Assembly (NCBI GenBank): GCA_964410215.1
Contig: CAYPHA010000012.1
Coordinates: forward strand, 24,144-88,143
DNA length: 64,000 bases
From: CAYPHA01 sp964410215
Lineage (GTDB): Bacteria > Calditrichota > Calditrichia > Calditrichales > CAYPHA01
Direction of reading: 5' to 3'
Part shown: piece after piece, positions 1 to 9,100 of the stretch
Layout of the letters: the number at the start of each line of letters is the position of its first letter
How positions within the stretch are numbered: the stretch's first letter is position 1
The notes under the pieces: generated by a model
Databases searched by the model: none
What the model saw: only the letters and a program-made list of their open reading frames with translations
What the model was told of the DNA's origin: nothing
Position numbers and translations under genes: made by a program

Positions 1-1
1 T

Positions 2-340
2 ATTGAAACCTTCAAGCATAATTTCTCTAAAATATATCATATCGACCGATCTACGGCAGAAGATATTCTATCATCCATACCGCACCTTATCGAAGACCTG
101 GGGACCAACTATAACATTGAAATCGGAAACATCCCGGGTTATGAACAACTCCTCCAGGAATCGTCGCAGGAATTGATTCAGAGTCTTGACAAATATGAAA
201 AGACCTATACGGAATACCGTTTGATGCGTAAAGAGGTTCTGAAAAAGAATCAGAAAATTAATGAAGTAAATCTGGAGTTGTTGAAAGCGAAAAAACTTAT
301 TCAGAAAATAACACAAAAACCATCGCCAATATCCCGGTAA
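2..340 (+). CDS. C-terminal fragment of an unidentified protein
   Basis: The frame is open from the window edge and ends at a TAA, giving 112 residues with no start in view. The last third is charged and Lys/Glu/Gln-rich and looks like a coiled coil, which is common at the end of signalling or scaffold proteins. No catalytic or binding motif is visible and I do not recognise the family. It converges on the hdrB gene, whose stop lies about 40 nt away. The reading frame is supported by its continuity and its amino-acid composition. The function is unknown. Confidence 0.55.
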   Translation: METFKHNFSKIYHIDRSTAEDILSSIPHLIEDLGTNYNIEIGNIPGYEQLLQESSQELIQSLDKYEKTYTEYRLMRKEVLKKNQKINEVNLELLKAKKLIQKITQKPSPISR

Positions 341-383
341 ATGTGCTGTTTTCTATCGTTAAATCATCCATAAGACGTAATTA

Positions 384-1283
384 TTATATTGCCACCCCTT
401 TAGATTGCAGGCGTTCCAGAAACCCGTCACCCATAATTTTATGGTATTTCAGGCCTACCTCGCGGATGCTGGCTCCCATGGCAAGTGCGAGCAACTGAAA
501 ATAATATATTACCGGTATTTCAAATGTAGTGTTACATTTCCGTGACACCCGCAACTGACCGAGGTCAAACGAATCGAAGCAGGTCGGACATATGAGTCCG
601 AGGCAATCGGCCCCGGAATCCTTAACTGACTGGAATACCGTATGACTCATATCGATTGTCAGTTTACTGTCCTGACAGGCTTTACCACAACACATCAGAT
701 ATTCTTTATGATTGACAGGGGTCGCGCCTGCAGCCTGAAATAAATCCGCCAGAATGGACGGGACAACAGGATCCTCAACCTGCATAATTTCGCTGGGTTT
801 GAGCAGGTGACAGCCATAGTGAATGGCAACCCTCAGATCCTCAAACGGGCAGATTATGCTGTTTTTTATTGCTTCGAGACCGATTTCATTTTTAAGTAAT
901 GTTACCAGATGACGTACCGTTACAGTGCCCTTGAATTCATGACCAACAGACTGCAGCCGCCTGTTTACTTTTGTCCGCAAGCTTTCATCGTGTTTGAGAT
1001 GGTGGTTAACCTCGCACAGGGTCGAAGTGCATCCGCTGCAGACCGTTATGATATCCAGTTCCTGTTCTTCTGCCAGGGCGATATTCCGTGCGGCCAGGGT
1101 ATACCAGTCAAGACGATTACCTGCTTTAAAATAAATGGGATCCGGACAGCAACTGAAACGGGGTTCATCGACCAGTTCTATCCCGAGCTTTTCAAGAGAA
1201 AAACGTACAGCACTTTCCATCTGCGGATATTTAAGGGGAATCATGCATCCCCAAAACGGTATTACTTTCATTTTGCAGCCCAT
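384..1283 (-). CDS. hdrB: Heterodisulfide reductase subunit B (HdrB)
   Basis: A 299-residue protein with two CCG domains, the cysteine-rich modules that hold the noncubane [4Fe-4S] clusters reducing disulfides in HdrB. The first set is C13, C45-C46, C82 and C85; the second is C158, C198-C199, C232 and C235. Both sets are complete, so the catalytic site looks intact. It is the last gene of the Hdr/KOR operon, with its start 6 nt past the hdrC stop. An alternative start is the Met four codons in. In this organism the partner disulfide is unknown, because CoM-S-S-CoB is specific to methanogens; HdrB-like proteins of bacteria act on other, mostly unidentified, acceptors. Confidence 0.9.
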   Translation of the reverse strand: MGCKMKVIPFWGCMIPLKYPQMESAVRFSLEKLGIELVDEPRFSCCPDPIYFKAGNRLDWYTLAARNIALAEEQELDIITVCSGCTSTLCEVNHHLKHDESLRTKVNRRLQSVGHEFKGTVTVRHLVTLLKNEIGLEAIKNSIICPFEDLRVAIHYGCHLLKPSEIMQVEDPVVPSILADLFQAAGATPVNHKEYLMCCGKACQDSKLTIDMSHTVFQSVKDSGADCLGLICPTCFDSFDLGQLRVSRKCNTTFEIPVIYYFQLLALAMGASIREVGLKYHKIMGDGFLERLQSKGVAI

Positions 1284-1289
1284 ATTGAT

Positions 1290-1754
1290 TTAGTGATGTT
1301 TGAGGAGGATTTTCATATCCTCCAGGCAATCCGCTTTAAATTCAGGTAAATTTAATTCCCGACGACGTTTCCTGATATGATCCGTTGGTGTCACGGTCAA
1401 TCCCGTTGTCAGAACCCGTTCCCTGATGTTATTAATCACCGCCGGGCTGGTTTTCCCGGACCGGGACATATTTTTCAGGGTTATGATCACCTCGATCGGA
1501 TTTACCGCCTGTGGACATCTCTCATAACAGTTATAACAGTTTGTACAATTCCAGATAAGGGAATCAGCACCAATCAGGTCTTCTTCCAATCCATACAGGG
1601 CCTTCAGGATTATGGTTCGGGGATTAAATTCGGGTAAAAAACGATGGGCCGGGCAATCGGCTACACAGGCACCACACTGGTAACAATAATTATGTGAAAA
1701 TCCGCCGAGCATTTTATTGAGCCGGTGTCGAAATTCAAAATTTACACTTTTCAT
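1290..1754 (-). CDS. hdrC: Heterodisulfide reductase subunit C (HdrC)
   Basis: A 154-residue iron-sulfur protein with two ferredoxin-type [4Fe-4S] motifs, Cys 24/27/30/34 and Cys 70/73/76/80, the last of each set followed by Pro. In the known HdrABC complex, HdrC passes electrons from the flavoprotein HdrA to the catalytic subunit HdrB. Length and cysteine spacing match the family. The start is preceded by a GGCGGA ribosome-binding site. It sits directly upstream of hdrB, as in methanogens and many bacteria. There is also an HdrC-HdrB fusion earlier in the same operon, so this is the second HdrC-type module of the cluster. Confidence 0.9.
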   Translation of the reverse strand: MKSVNFEFRHRLNKMLGGFSHNYCYQCGACVADCPAHRFLPEFNPRTIILKALYGLEEDLIGADSLIWNCTNCYNCYERCPQAVNPIEVIITLKNMSRSGKTSPAVINNIRERVLTTGLTVTPTDHIRKRRRELNLPEFKADCLEDMKILLKHH

Positions 1755-1783
1755 ACTATTCCGCCTATTCGTGAATACGTAAA

Positions 1784-1933
1784 TCAGGCATCCGCTTTCT
1801 TTTTTATCTCTGTTCTTCTGACGCTGTTACTTCCGCATTTCGGGCATGCGCGCTCCTGTACTGTCCCGGGTGTGAAGGTGTCATCATATTCATGCCCGCA
1901 CCGCAAACATTTGAAATGCCCCGTTTCTTTCAT
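1784..1933 (-). CDS. 49-residue zinc-ribbon protein
   Basis: A tiny gene inside the Hdr operon, between hdrA-mvhD and hdrC. It translates to 49 residues with two CxxC knuckles, CLRC at residues 9-12 and CPKC at 30-33, the pattern of a rubredoxin-like or zinc-ribbon fold, and a Lys-rich tail. It fits the gap with 26 nt before and 29 nt after and lies in the operon direction. Such small ribbons occur near redox and methyl-transfer operons (FmdB-like), but I cannot assign a reaction. It might bind zinc, or iron as a minimal rubredoxin; the second knuckle lacks the CPxCG typical of rubredoxin loops on both sides. Confidence 0.7.
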   Translation of the reverse strand: MKETGHFKCLRCGHEYDDTFTPGTVQERACPKCGSNSVRRTEIKKKADA

Positions 1934-1959
1934 GATAGCGCTCCGGATTAAATGTCTTA

Positions 1960-4434
1960 TTATGCTGTTGCAACCGCTTGTGCCCCGCTGTGCACTCCCT
2001 TTTGCTTTTTTGCCAGCTTTGCCAATTTTTTATCTTCTTCCTTTTCCAGGATAGCGATCGTCTGTTCAACCTCTTCTTCTGTAACCTGTTGACGCAATTC
2101 TTCCAGTTCGTACATCACCCGTGCAAATTTCTGCCCTTCTGCGGCGGATATCCATTCAAGCTGCAACCGCTCGGGGCGAATACCCCAGCGCTCCAGCTTA
2201 TTCCATAGTTTTTCGATACGTTTTTGAGTCCACTGCACAGCGCTTATATAGTGACAATCGGAGAAATGACATCCGGAAACGAGCACCAGCGGTGCCCCTT
2301 TGCGAAGCGCATGCAATACAAATTTCTCATCAACCCTTCCGCTGCACATGGTTCGAATAAGTCTCACGTTCGGCGGGTATTGAAGACGGGAGGTGCCCGC
2401 CAGATCACCGCCTGCATAGGAGCACCAGTTACACGCGAATGCGACGATTTTTTCCATGGGATTCGTATCCAGTATCGCGTCAATCTGTGATATAATCTGT
2501 TCATCGGTAAAATGGCGCATCGTGATGGCGTCCGTGGGGCACTCGGCACCGCAGGTTCCGCATCCCGCGCAGGCAGCCTGAATCACTTCCGGATACATAC
2601 CTGCTTTCTTGTCCGGTGCAATGATGGCATGATAGGGGCAGACTTTGGCACACATGCCGCAATAATTGCAGACGCCTGTATCGATAACCGCCGTAATCGC
2701 TTCAATATCAACCTTACCGGCATTTAGAACGATACTTGCCCTTGCCGCGGCTGCGCTTGCCTGTGTGACACTATCTTTTATATCTTTCGGTGATTCAACG
2801 CAACCGGCGTAATAGATTCCTCTCGTGGGTGCATCGACGGGTTTCAATTTCGGGTGCGATTCGAGCAGAAAACCATCTGTACTGTTTGACAATGTGAGCA
2901 TGTGCTGGAGGGATTTCATGTCCTTCCGCGGTTCGACTCCGACGGATAGTACCACCATGTCTGCTTCATGAACTTCCACTTTTCCACGGGTTGTATCTTC
3001 TACACTGAGAAACAGGCCCTTCGTTTCCGGATTTTCCCATACATCGCCCGGTATTCCCCTGATATACTGCACACCGGCTTCTTTGCTTCTCATAAAAAGA
3101 TCTTCAAATCCTTTTCCGAATGCACGAATGTCAATGTAAAAGACGGTGCTCTGGATTTCGGGATAGTGGTCATGCAGGAGCAGTGTATCTTTAATTGTAT
3201 TCATGCAACAGATGTTACTGCAGTAAGGATTACCCCTGTTTTCAGAACGGGATCCCACACATTGAATGAAAGCGATACGTTTTGGACGCGTCGTGTCGGT
3301 GGGACGCACGAAATGGCCCTCGGTCGGACCTCCGGCACATATCAGACGTTCAAATTCCATGCTGGTTATCACATTCTCGAAACTGCGGTAGCCGAATTCA
3401 TCGAGCTCAGTGGGATCGTAGACGTCCATCCCTGTGGCAACAATGATTGTTCCGACTTCCAGGTTGATCATTTCATCCTGCATATCGAAATTAATGCAAT
3501 TCTTCTGACAGGCATCCAGACATTTTCCGCAGGCAATGGGATTATTGCCGAGGCAGTGCTCCATATCGATCAGATAGGCGGAAGGAACGGCCTGCGGCAA
3601 CTGAATATAGATTGCCTTGCGGGAAGAGAGACCCTGCTGGTATTCATCGGGTAGCGTTACCGGGCAATCCGCAACACAATCCCCGCATGCCGTGCAGGCC
3701 TCTTCATCAACATAACGCGCCTTTTTTCGTATTTTTACATGGAAGTTACCTATAAAACCCGAGACATGTTCGACCTCACTATAGGCATAGAGACTGATAT
3801 TTCGATGTCGACCGACATCCATCATCTTAGGACCGAGAATTCATATGGAACAGTCCATTGTCGGATAGGTCTTATCGAGTGCGGCCATGACACCGCCGAT
3901 GCTGGGTTCTTTTTCCACCAGATGAACCTGGTGCCCGGCATCAGCAAGATCCAGGGCGGCCTGGATACCTGCAACACCACCACCTATGACAAGGGCCTGC
4001 TTTGTTACCGGTACTTCAGCCTCTCTCTGCGGTTGTAACACCCGCGTCCTGGCAACGGCACTTTTAACCAGATCCTTGGCTTTTTCGGTGGCACGCTCCT
4101 TGTCGCCCTGATGAACCCAACTGCAGTGTTCGCGTAAATTGGCCATTTCATAGAGGTAGGGATTCAATCCGGCTTCCGCCACGCATTGCCGGAATGTCGG
4201 TTCATGAATCTTGGGTGTGCAAGAGGCTACAACGACCCTGTTGAGCTTATGCTCAACAATAGCTTTCTTAATTTCGTTCTGTCCCGGATCTGCACAGGTA
4301 TATTTGTTCCGGACAACGGCAACAACATCATCCAGTGTTTCCGCATACTTCGAAACGTCCTCCGTGTTGACCGTCCCTGCAATATTCAAACCGCAGTCGC
4401 AGACAAAAACACCAATTCTTAATTTTTCAGCCAT
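1960..4434 (-). CDS. hdrA: Selenoprotein HdrA fused to MvhD
   Basis: Read through one in-frame TGA (3841-3843) this is a single 824-residue protein, with selenocysteine at residue 198. In order it shows an N-terminal HdrA domain (GVFVCDCG, residues 8-15), an FAD-binding thioredoxin-reductase-like domain (GGGVAG near 150), the Cys/Sec cluster DCSIU, an inserted ferredoxin (Cys 247-257 and 294-313), two C-terminal [4Fe-4S] motifs near 588 and 621, and an MvhD domain with FACNWC near 668, a Cys near 695 and SGCHFSDC near 723. In established systems HdrA carries the bifurcating FAD and MvhD docks the electron-donating dehydrogenase. The start has a GGGAG site. Conventional gene calling would split it into two pieces of 197 and 621 residues. 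Confidence 0.88.
3804..3843 (-). promoter_or_regulatory. Sec UGA codon and putative SECIS hairpin of hdrA-mvhD
   Basis: The TGA at 3841-3843 replaces the Cys in the conserved HdrA segment between DCSI and ILGPKM. Starting 21 nt downstream in the mRNA lies GATGTCGGTCGACATC (3819 to 3804), a perfect 6-bp stem closed by a GGUC tetraloop. Bacterial SECIS elements sit just 3' of the UGA, inside the coding sequence, and carry a G/U-containing apical loop bound by SelB; the spacing here is within the usual range. The assignment of this hairpin as the SECIS is an inference. Confidence 0.8.
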
Positions 4435-4473
4435 ACATTATCTCCCATTAAGGTTGATAATTCAAGTATTTGC

Positions 4474-4494
4474 TACTTCTTACTTCTTACTTCT
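4474..4494. repeat. Three perfect 7-bp tandem repeats
   Basis: TACTTCT occurs three times head to tail (AGAAGTA on the coding strand) and begins within the stop codon of the HdrC-HdrB gene. It lies in the short spacer before the hdrA-mvhD ribosome-binding site. It may be replication slippage, and no function is implied. Confidence 0.8.
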
Positions 4495-5642
4495 CACTGT
4501 AAACACTCCGCAACAACCTGTGTAAGGTCTTTTATCAGGAAACCACGCTCTTCGCTGAAAATGTCACTGTTACGCATTGCACAGGATAAATGAATCTGAC
4601 ACTTCGGGCAGGCGGTAACCAACACATCCGCGCCCGTATTCAGTGCTTCCCGAAGCCGTTGTTCCTGTATCTGTTTCGAAACCTGTGAACAGTTCATCCA
4701 TGCCGAAACACCGCAGCAGGTCGCCCGTTTGTGGTGATGGGCCATTTCACTGAATGCGCCCCCTTTGATTTGGGTCAGGGCAGTACGCGGCGGTTCATAA
4801 ATACCCAGATGCCTGCCGAGGCGGCAGGGATCCTGGTAAGTGAAATGTTGTTTACCGGATGGCAGGCTTAGTTTTTTATCCTTCAGCTTTTCCTCTAAAA
4901 ACTCGCTGATATGATGCACTTCATAGGAAACCGAACCGAGATACTTCGGATACTCCACTTTCAATGTACGGTAGCATTCCGGGCAGGATGTGATGATTTT
5001 TTTAATTCCCTGTTTAGTAAACTGATCGATATTTGATTCCGCAAGTTTCCGGAAACGTGTAAGGTCTCCGTTCCAGAAAAAATCGTGTCCGCAACATTTT
5101 TCATTCGGTAAAAGTTGTGGGTTTATGCCAAAGTAATTCAATATTCGCAGGGTGCTGACTGCAATTTCAATGGGTTCGGCGCCGGTATCCAGGAAAATCG
5201 GATCATAGTAGGGCACACATCCGACAAAATAAAGATACTCACTGTCACGACTCGTTTTTAAATCCGATGAAAGCCAGTCCAGGCGGTTTTGCTGTAGTGT
5301 TTCATTTGTCATAATACGTGAGATGGTTTGAATGATCCCACCATGGGAACAGCTGGATTCATCAAAATGTCCTCCCGCAGACTCCCTGAGAAGTTGCATT
5401 AATTCTATATATTTAATATCAGACGGACAGATTGTGTCGCACTGCTGACAGGTCAGACAGCTCCAGAGATCCGGGGAATGCAGTGTTTGTTCGGTGCTGT
5501 TCCTCAGAGATCTGATCAGTATGGCACGTGGGGAAAAGGACGCGGCATAACGGGCAACGGGGCATGTTCCTGTGCATTTCCCGCATTCAAGACAGGAATA
5601 AGCCCGGGTTTCGCGGATTTTATTCAGTACGGGATCCATCAT
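4494..5642 (-). CDS. HdrC-HdrB fusion (HdrD-like) protein
   Basis: This 382-residue protein combines both electron-transfer and catalytic parts of heterodisulfide reductase. The N-terminus has two [4Fe-4S] motifs (Cys 17/20/23/27 and 62/65/68/72). Two CCG domains follow: Cys 142, 183-184, 220, 223 and Cys 273, 309-310, 345, 348. HdrD of methanogens has the same fused layout, but that protein is membrane-associated through HdrE; no transmembrane segment is visible here, so this one is likely cytoplasmic and partners with HdrA/MvhD. The start could be either of two adjacent Met codons. It lies 18 nt after mvhD, and the hdrA-mvhD gene begins about 60 nt downstream. Confidence 0.88.
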   Translation of the reverse strand: MMDPVLNKIRETRAYSCLECGKCTGTCPVARYAASFSPRAILIRSLRNSTEQTLHSPDLWSCLTCQQCDTICPSDIKYIELMQLLRESAGGHFDESSCSHGGIIQTISRIMTNETLQQNRLDWLSSDLKTSRDSEYLYFVGCVPYYDPIFLDTGAEPIEIAVSTLRILNYFGINPQLLPNEKCCGHDFFWNGDLTRFRKLAESNIDQFTKQGIKKIITSCPECYRTLKVEYPKYLGSVSYEVHHISEFLEEKLKDKKLSLPSGKQHFTYQDPCRLGRHLGIYEPPRTALTQIKGGAFSEMAHHHKRATCCGVSAWMNCSQVSKQIQEQRLREALNTGADVLVTACPKCQIHLSCAMRNSDIFSEERGFLIKDLTQVVAECLQ

Positions 5643-5660
5643 TCGTTCTCACTTGTTAAA

Positions 5661-6143
5661 TTAGTTGTCCTTGCTTTGCTGCCAGACAGTGTCTTTTTTC
5701 TGCGGCGTAATCTGAAATGGGGTAACCGGGTTCGGACCCAGAGTGCGGATCTGTTCCACCATTTCCCGGACAACAGCTGCAAATTTCGGAAATTCCGCCG
5801 CCGATATGAATTCCTGGCGTATCCGCTCTTTTTCGAATCCAAGCATGTATACAATCTGTGCCAGTTTTTTATACTGCTCGGCCGCTTTACGGGCACCGAA
5901 ACTGTAGTGACAATCCTCGAAATGACATCCGGACACCAGTACACCATCTGCTCCCATTTCCAGGGCTTTCAGGACATGGGAGGGATCGACACGTCCCATG
6001 CACATGGTGCGAATGATGCGGATATTTGCCGGATACTGAAGCCGGTTTATGCCGGCCGAATCAGCAGCGGGGTAGCTGCACCAGTTACAGGCGAAAACCA
6101 CAATCCTGGGTTCGAAGCCGGATTTTTTTTGTCTAACTGCCAT
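5661..6143 (-). CDS. mvhD: MvhD-type hydrogenase iron-sulfur subunit
   Basis: A 160-residue protein of the MvhD/FrhD (hydrogenase iron-sulfur subunit) family, holding a [2Fe-2S] cluster that passes electrons between a dehydrogenase or hydrogenase and HdrA. Visible markers are the FACNWC segment near the N-terminus, a TMCMGRVDP block and SGCHFEDCHY. It closely resembles the C-terminal domain of the HdrA-MvhD protein in the same operon. I chose the Met at 6143 because AGGA precedes it at normal spacing; a Met seven codons upstream is also possible. No hydrogenase genes lie in the window, so the donor may be the KOR encoded upstream or something encoded elsewhere. Confidence 0.9.
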   Translation of the reverse strand: MAVRQKKSGFEPRIVVFACNWCSYPAADSAGINRLQYPANIRIIRTMCMGRVDPSHVLKALEMGADGVLVSGCHFEDCHYSFGARKAAEQYKKLAQIVYMLGFEKERIRQEFISAAEFPKFAAVVREMVEQIRTLGPNPVTPFQITPQKKDTVWQQSKDN

Positions 6144-6167
6144 AATTATTCCTTTTACAGACACCTG

Positions 6168-9100
6168 TTACACGGTTGTTTCCGTATCCAGCAGAAAGGC
6201 CCTGAGCATAGATTCAATCTGCTGATTTTTAAAATGATGAATATCTATAGCTCCCGTCGGGCAGAAAGTGGCGCATGTCCCGCAGCCTTTACAGAGGGCC
6301 TCATTTACGGTCGCGTACCGGGTTCCGTTTTTGTCCGTGACTGAAATTGCGCCATACTCGCAGACATCAACACAGGTGCCGCATGCCCTGCACAAACTCT
6401 GGTTGATAAAGGAGGTAATCGGTTCCATAAGGATGGTGGACCGGGCCAGTAAGGCATCTACTTTAGCCGCGACCGCATTGGCCTGGGCGATGGAGTCAGA
6501 AATGTCTTTAGGGCTTTGTGCACAACCGCAAATGAAAACACCCTGAATGTTGGTTTCCACCGGACCGAATTTTGGATGTTTTTCAAGCAGAAAACCATCC
6601 ATTCCCACGGGGATCTTAATAAACTGCTGAATTTCCTTATAGCTGTTGGAGGAAGGACGCATGCCCAGTGAAAGAACCAGCAGGTCAACCGGTAATTCAA
6701 TCTCTGTTTGCAATCCGATATCTTTAAAACGGATTGCTTCGAGTCTTTTTTGTCCGATCAATTCGGGTAAACGGTCCGGATGATATTTAATAAAAGTGAC
6801 GCCAAGACCGCGGGCTTCCCGGTACATCATTTCCGCCTCATGATGGTATACCCGGATATCCCTGTAAAAAACGGTGACCGCTATGCCGTGTTTTTGAAGA
6901 GCAATGGCCTGCTTAATGGCAGCCTGGCAACAGTATCTGGAGCATTCAGGCAGGCCGTCAGGACCCCGCGATCCCACACATTGCAAGAAGGCGACACTTT
7001 TTACATGGGTATCGATGAATGATACATCTTTATCTTCCGCGAGTAATAATTCCAGGTCCATGTTGGTAATTACATTGTGATATTTTTTATAGCCGAATTC
7101 ATTTTTGGATGGCTGGTACAAATCAAAACCTGTGGCAAGCACAATGGCACCTACTTCCAGCGGGGCGGGACTCTCCAGACCGTCATGCGTTTCCAGACTG
7201 ACCTTGAAATTACCAACGTAACCCTGTATGTCCGTTATGGAAGCACCCGTATAAAAGGTTATTTTATTCTGTTCCAGTTCGTTCAGTTTTGCCTGGATTA
7301 AATCGTGTCCGGTCATGCCGCTGGGATAAAGTGTCTGTAATTTTGCCACCCAGCCACCCGGCGTGTTTTCACGCTCCACGATGTAAACGCGGTAATTCCG
7401 TCTGGATAATTGAATTGCCGTTTCGATTCCGGCAATACCCCCGCCAATGACGAGGACATTGTGGCCGATTTCCAGTTCCTGCGCTTCCAGCGGTTCCAGA
7501 TTGCGAACTTTAGCAACCGCCATCCGGACAAGGTCTTTTGCTTTCCTCGTGCCCCCTTCATGGTCATCATGATGCACCCACGAGCACTGATCCCGGATAT
7601 TGGCCATTTCGAGCAGGTACGGATTCAGTCCGGCCTTACCAAGTGTTTCACGAAAAATCGGTTCGTGGGTTCTGGGCGTACATGCGGCGATGACCACCCG
7701 ATTCAGTCGGTTTTCCAGTATGTTATCCTGCAAAAAACGCTGGGTACTTTCGGAACAGGCAAACATCAAATCTTCCGCGTAGATCACGTCAGGGAGGCTC
7801 AGAGCGTATTTTTTAACGGATTCGACATCGATTGTACCCGCTATATTCGAGCCGCAGTGACAAACAAATACCCCGATTCGCGGCGGCCCTGAAAAATCAT
7901 AATCCGGGATTTCTTCTTTTGATTCCGGTAATTTATATGCGTTCATATACTGGGCTGCACGTATAGCTGCCCCGGAAGCTTCTGCGATGGAATCGGTGAT
8001 ATCCTTGGGACCGGTTGCACAGCCACATAAAAACACACCGTCTTTCGTGGAAGAAAGCGGGTCACCACAACTGTCGCGTTCCCTGAAAAATCCCCGGGAA
8101 TCCGCTTCAATACCGAGCTGTCTGGCGAGATCGAGGGAACCTGAAGAGGGAACCAGTGCTTCGGAAAGAATCACCATCCCCGTTCGGTGACGTTCCGTTT
8201 CTCCGGTCTCTATATTTTCACTCAGTATGATGAGGTCTCCGGTTCCGGGATCTTCTTCAATCCGGGAAGGCTTACCCTTTATCAGGTTAATCTGTCCCTC
8301 TTTCAGAACCCGTTGATAGAATTGTTCGAAACCTTTACCGAAGGCACGAATGTCAATGTAAAAGATATCAATCTGCACATCCGGGTACATTTCGCGGATT
8401 AAAAGGGAACTTTTAAGTGCATTCATGCAACAAATGCGGCTGCAATAGGGGATATCACGATTCATGCATCGGGATCCGACGCATTGTATAAAGGATACCC
8501 GTCCTGGTGGTTTCTGATCTGTAAAACGTAATAATTTTCCTGCAGAAGGCCCGCTTGAGCTGAGTAGACGCTCCATTTCGATACTGTTGACAACATTCTG
8601 AAAACGCGTATAACCATACTCACTGGCTTCCCTGGGATCAAAATAGTCAATACCGGTGGCCACGATTATGGCGGCAATGTCGAGCTCAATTATTTCATCA
8701 TGCATATCCAAATCAATACAGTTCTTCTGACAAACATCGGCACATTTTCCGCAGGCTATGGGATTTGTACCCAGACAGTCCAGGTCATTCCTGATATAGG
8801 CCGCCGGAACGGCCTGTGAAAAAGGGGAGTAGATGGCATGCCGGAGAGATAAACCTTCATCAAATTCATTCGGCTGAAATACCGGGCAGATTTCCGCACA
8901 ATCTCCGCAGGCTGTACATTCCGCCTGATTTACAAAGCGGGCTATATTCCTGATTTTCACCTTAAAATTCCCCGCGCTGCCTTTCACTTCTTCAAGGATG
9001 CTGTTGGTATAAAGTCGGATATTTCGATGTCGACCGACATCCATCATCTTAGGACCAAGAATTCATATGGCACAATCCATACTGGGAAACGTTTTATCCA

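Noticed and set aside
909..1349. Long plus-strand frames opposite the Hdr operon
   Set aside because: They are antisense to strongly conserved genes, lack ribosome-binding sites, and translate to sequences with no family resemblance.
3826..3843. Reading hdrA-mvhD as two genes, one ending at TGA and one starting at the Met after ILGPKM
   Set aside because: The frame is unbroken through the TGA, the segment is the conserved HdrA Cys motif, no ribosome-binding site precedes the internal Met, and the same event occurs at the same position in the second hdrA.
5661..6143. Selenocysteine in the free MvhD
   Set aside because: Some MvhD relatives are selenoproteins, but here the FACNWC segment has ordinary TGC/TGT codons and no in-frame TGA.
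9048..9065. Pseudogene explanation for the tandem hdrA
   Set aside because: More than 950 codons downstream are intact with all Fe-S and FAD motifs, and the TGA is followed by the same hairpin as in the paralogue.
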